Shown: piece after piece, positions 63,725 through 64,000 of the stretch | Numbering within the stretch: position 1 is the stretch's first letter | Layout: each line of letters begins with the position of its first letter | Assembly (NCBI RefSeq): GCF_000422945.1 | Contig: NZ_AUHA01000006.1 | Location: 124,001 to 188,000, forward strand | DNA: 64,000 bases | DNA from: Daejeonella oryzae DSM 19973 | Lineage (GTDB): Bacteria > Bacteroidota > Bacteroidia > Sphingobacteriales > Sphingobacteriaceae | Direction: 5' to 3' | The notes under the pieces: generated by a model | Databases searched by the model: none | Seen by the model: the letters and a program-made list of their open reading frames with translations, nothing else | What the model was told of the DNA's origin: nothing | Position numbers and translations under genes: made by a program

Positions 63725-63732
63725 TATATTTG
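63725..63732 (+). promoter_or_regulatory. -7 promoter box (TATATTTG) of pyrD
   Basis: Perfect TANNTTTG ending 4 nt before the pyrD ATG (63737). The box predicts a leaderless transcript. No -33 element seen. Confidence 0.4.
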
Positions 63733-63736
63733 CCGA

Positions 63737-64000
63737 ATGTATCAGCTCATAAAACCCATATTATTTCAGTACGATCCGGAAAATATACATCATTTTGTTA
63801 CCGGCGGGTTACGGGCAGCAAACCGGATCTGGGGCGTAAAATCCCTGTTGAAAAATACTTTTCAGGTACAAGATTCACGCTTAGAAAGGGAAGTTTTGGG
63901 ACTGAAATTTAAAAACCCTGTTGGCTTGGCGGCAGGTTTTGATAAAAATGCGGATCTGGTTGAAGAGCTTGCCGAATTTGGCTTTGGCTTTATAGAGATT
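63737..64000 (+). CDS. pyrD: Dihydroorotate dehydrogenase (quinone), 5' part
   Basis: The frame opens at an ATG (63737-63739) and is still open at the window end, so only the first 88 residues are visible. The N-terminal helices [20 protein letters not shown] are the membrane-associating part of class 2 enzymes, followed by the FMN-barrel start [14 protein letters not shown] and FGFGFIEI. It oxidises dihydroorotate to orotate with quinone in pyrimidine synthesis. Divergent from the exporter operon. Confidence 0.92.
   Translation, partial: MYQLIKPILFQYDPENIHHFVTGGLRAANRIWGVKSLLKNTFQVQDSRLEREVLGLKFKNPVGLAAGFDKNADLVEELAEFGFGFIEI

Noticed and set aside
63721-63912. Frame starting [13 protein letters not shown]
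   Set aside because: It overlaps the 5' end of pyrD in another frame; the pyrD frame shows the family motifs.

Overview
The window is a chromosomal segment of a Bacteroidota, most likely a member of the Sphingobacteriaceae (the Pedobacter/Mucilaginibacter/Solitalea group; genus not resolved). The evidence is a SusC/SusD pair, a type IX secretion plug-type protein (DUF5103), DUF4783 next to nadC, DUF4294, many signal-peptidase-II lipoproteins, L-lysine 6-transaminase, a bacillithiol gene and repeated TANNTTTG promoter elements (the Bacteroidota -7 box). The DNA is AT-rich and even in style. I see no insertion sequence, phage gene, integrase, CRISPR array, tRNA or rRNA, so it reads as stable core genome rather than an island.

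Layout. 1-7.4 kb: 5' part of an M1 aminopeptidase, a TPR protein, gpmI with a small lipoprotein, then a forward run of DUF4783, nadC, plsY and an M48 lipoprotein protease. 7.4-13.0 kb (reverse): pabB, purA, a Fur-family regulator and a bifunctional ppGpp enzyme. 13.1-15.0 kb: DUF4294, glutathione peroxidase and bshB1, very tightly packed. 15.0-19.4 kb (reverse): MORN-repeat protein, lysine 6-transaminase, a D-cysteine desulfhydrase/ACC deaminase-like enzyme and an outer-membrane-type protein. 19.6-25.2 kb: rluD-type synthase with a class IV aminotransferase (possible PabC), fmt, a NamZ-like DUF1343 lipoprotein, and a LolC/E-type permease. 25.2-31.5 kb: two cysteine-bearing lipoproteins, mazG, a PAP2/sphingomyelin-synthase-like membrane protein, mnmD, a secreted rhodanese and an M13 protease. 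31.5-43.4 kb: valS, a lipoprotein, a dodecin/BON/BON-LysM cluster, a HsdR-N-like protein, holA, topB, DUF389 and an OmpA lipoprotein. 43.5-52.5 kb (reverse): SusD, SusC, an amino-acid permease and PEP carboxylase. 52.7-64 kb: a small unknown protein, an EVE protein, a thioesterase, the T9SS plug-type protein, an ABC-F ATPase, a secreted (alpha/alpha)6 glycosidase with a C-terminal sugar-binding-like domain, a three-gene MacAB/DevBCA-like exporter, and the 5' end of pyrD.

Working together: pabB and the class IV aminotransferase could supply the two steps from chorismate to p-aminobenzoate. purA, pyrD, nadC and mazG cover nucleotide and cofactor supply and clean-up. bshB1 and the overlapping peroxidase suggest a bacillithiol-linked peroxide defence. 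Several lipoproteins and proteases serve the envelope.

No clearly new multi-gene system is visible. The items I would look at again are: (1) -7 boxes lying 4-7 nt before six start codons, which predicts leaderless mRNAs; (2) a membrane protein carrying the sphingomyelin-synthase D3/D4 motifs; (3) a 66-codon membrane-protein-like frame without ATG between holA and topB; (4) the dodecin/BON/LysM cluster; (5) a bulged hairpin with a GAAA loop upstream of valS.
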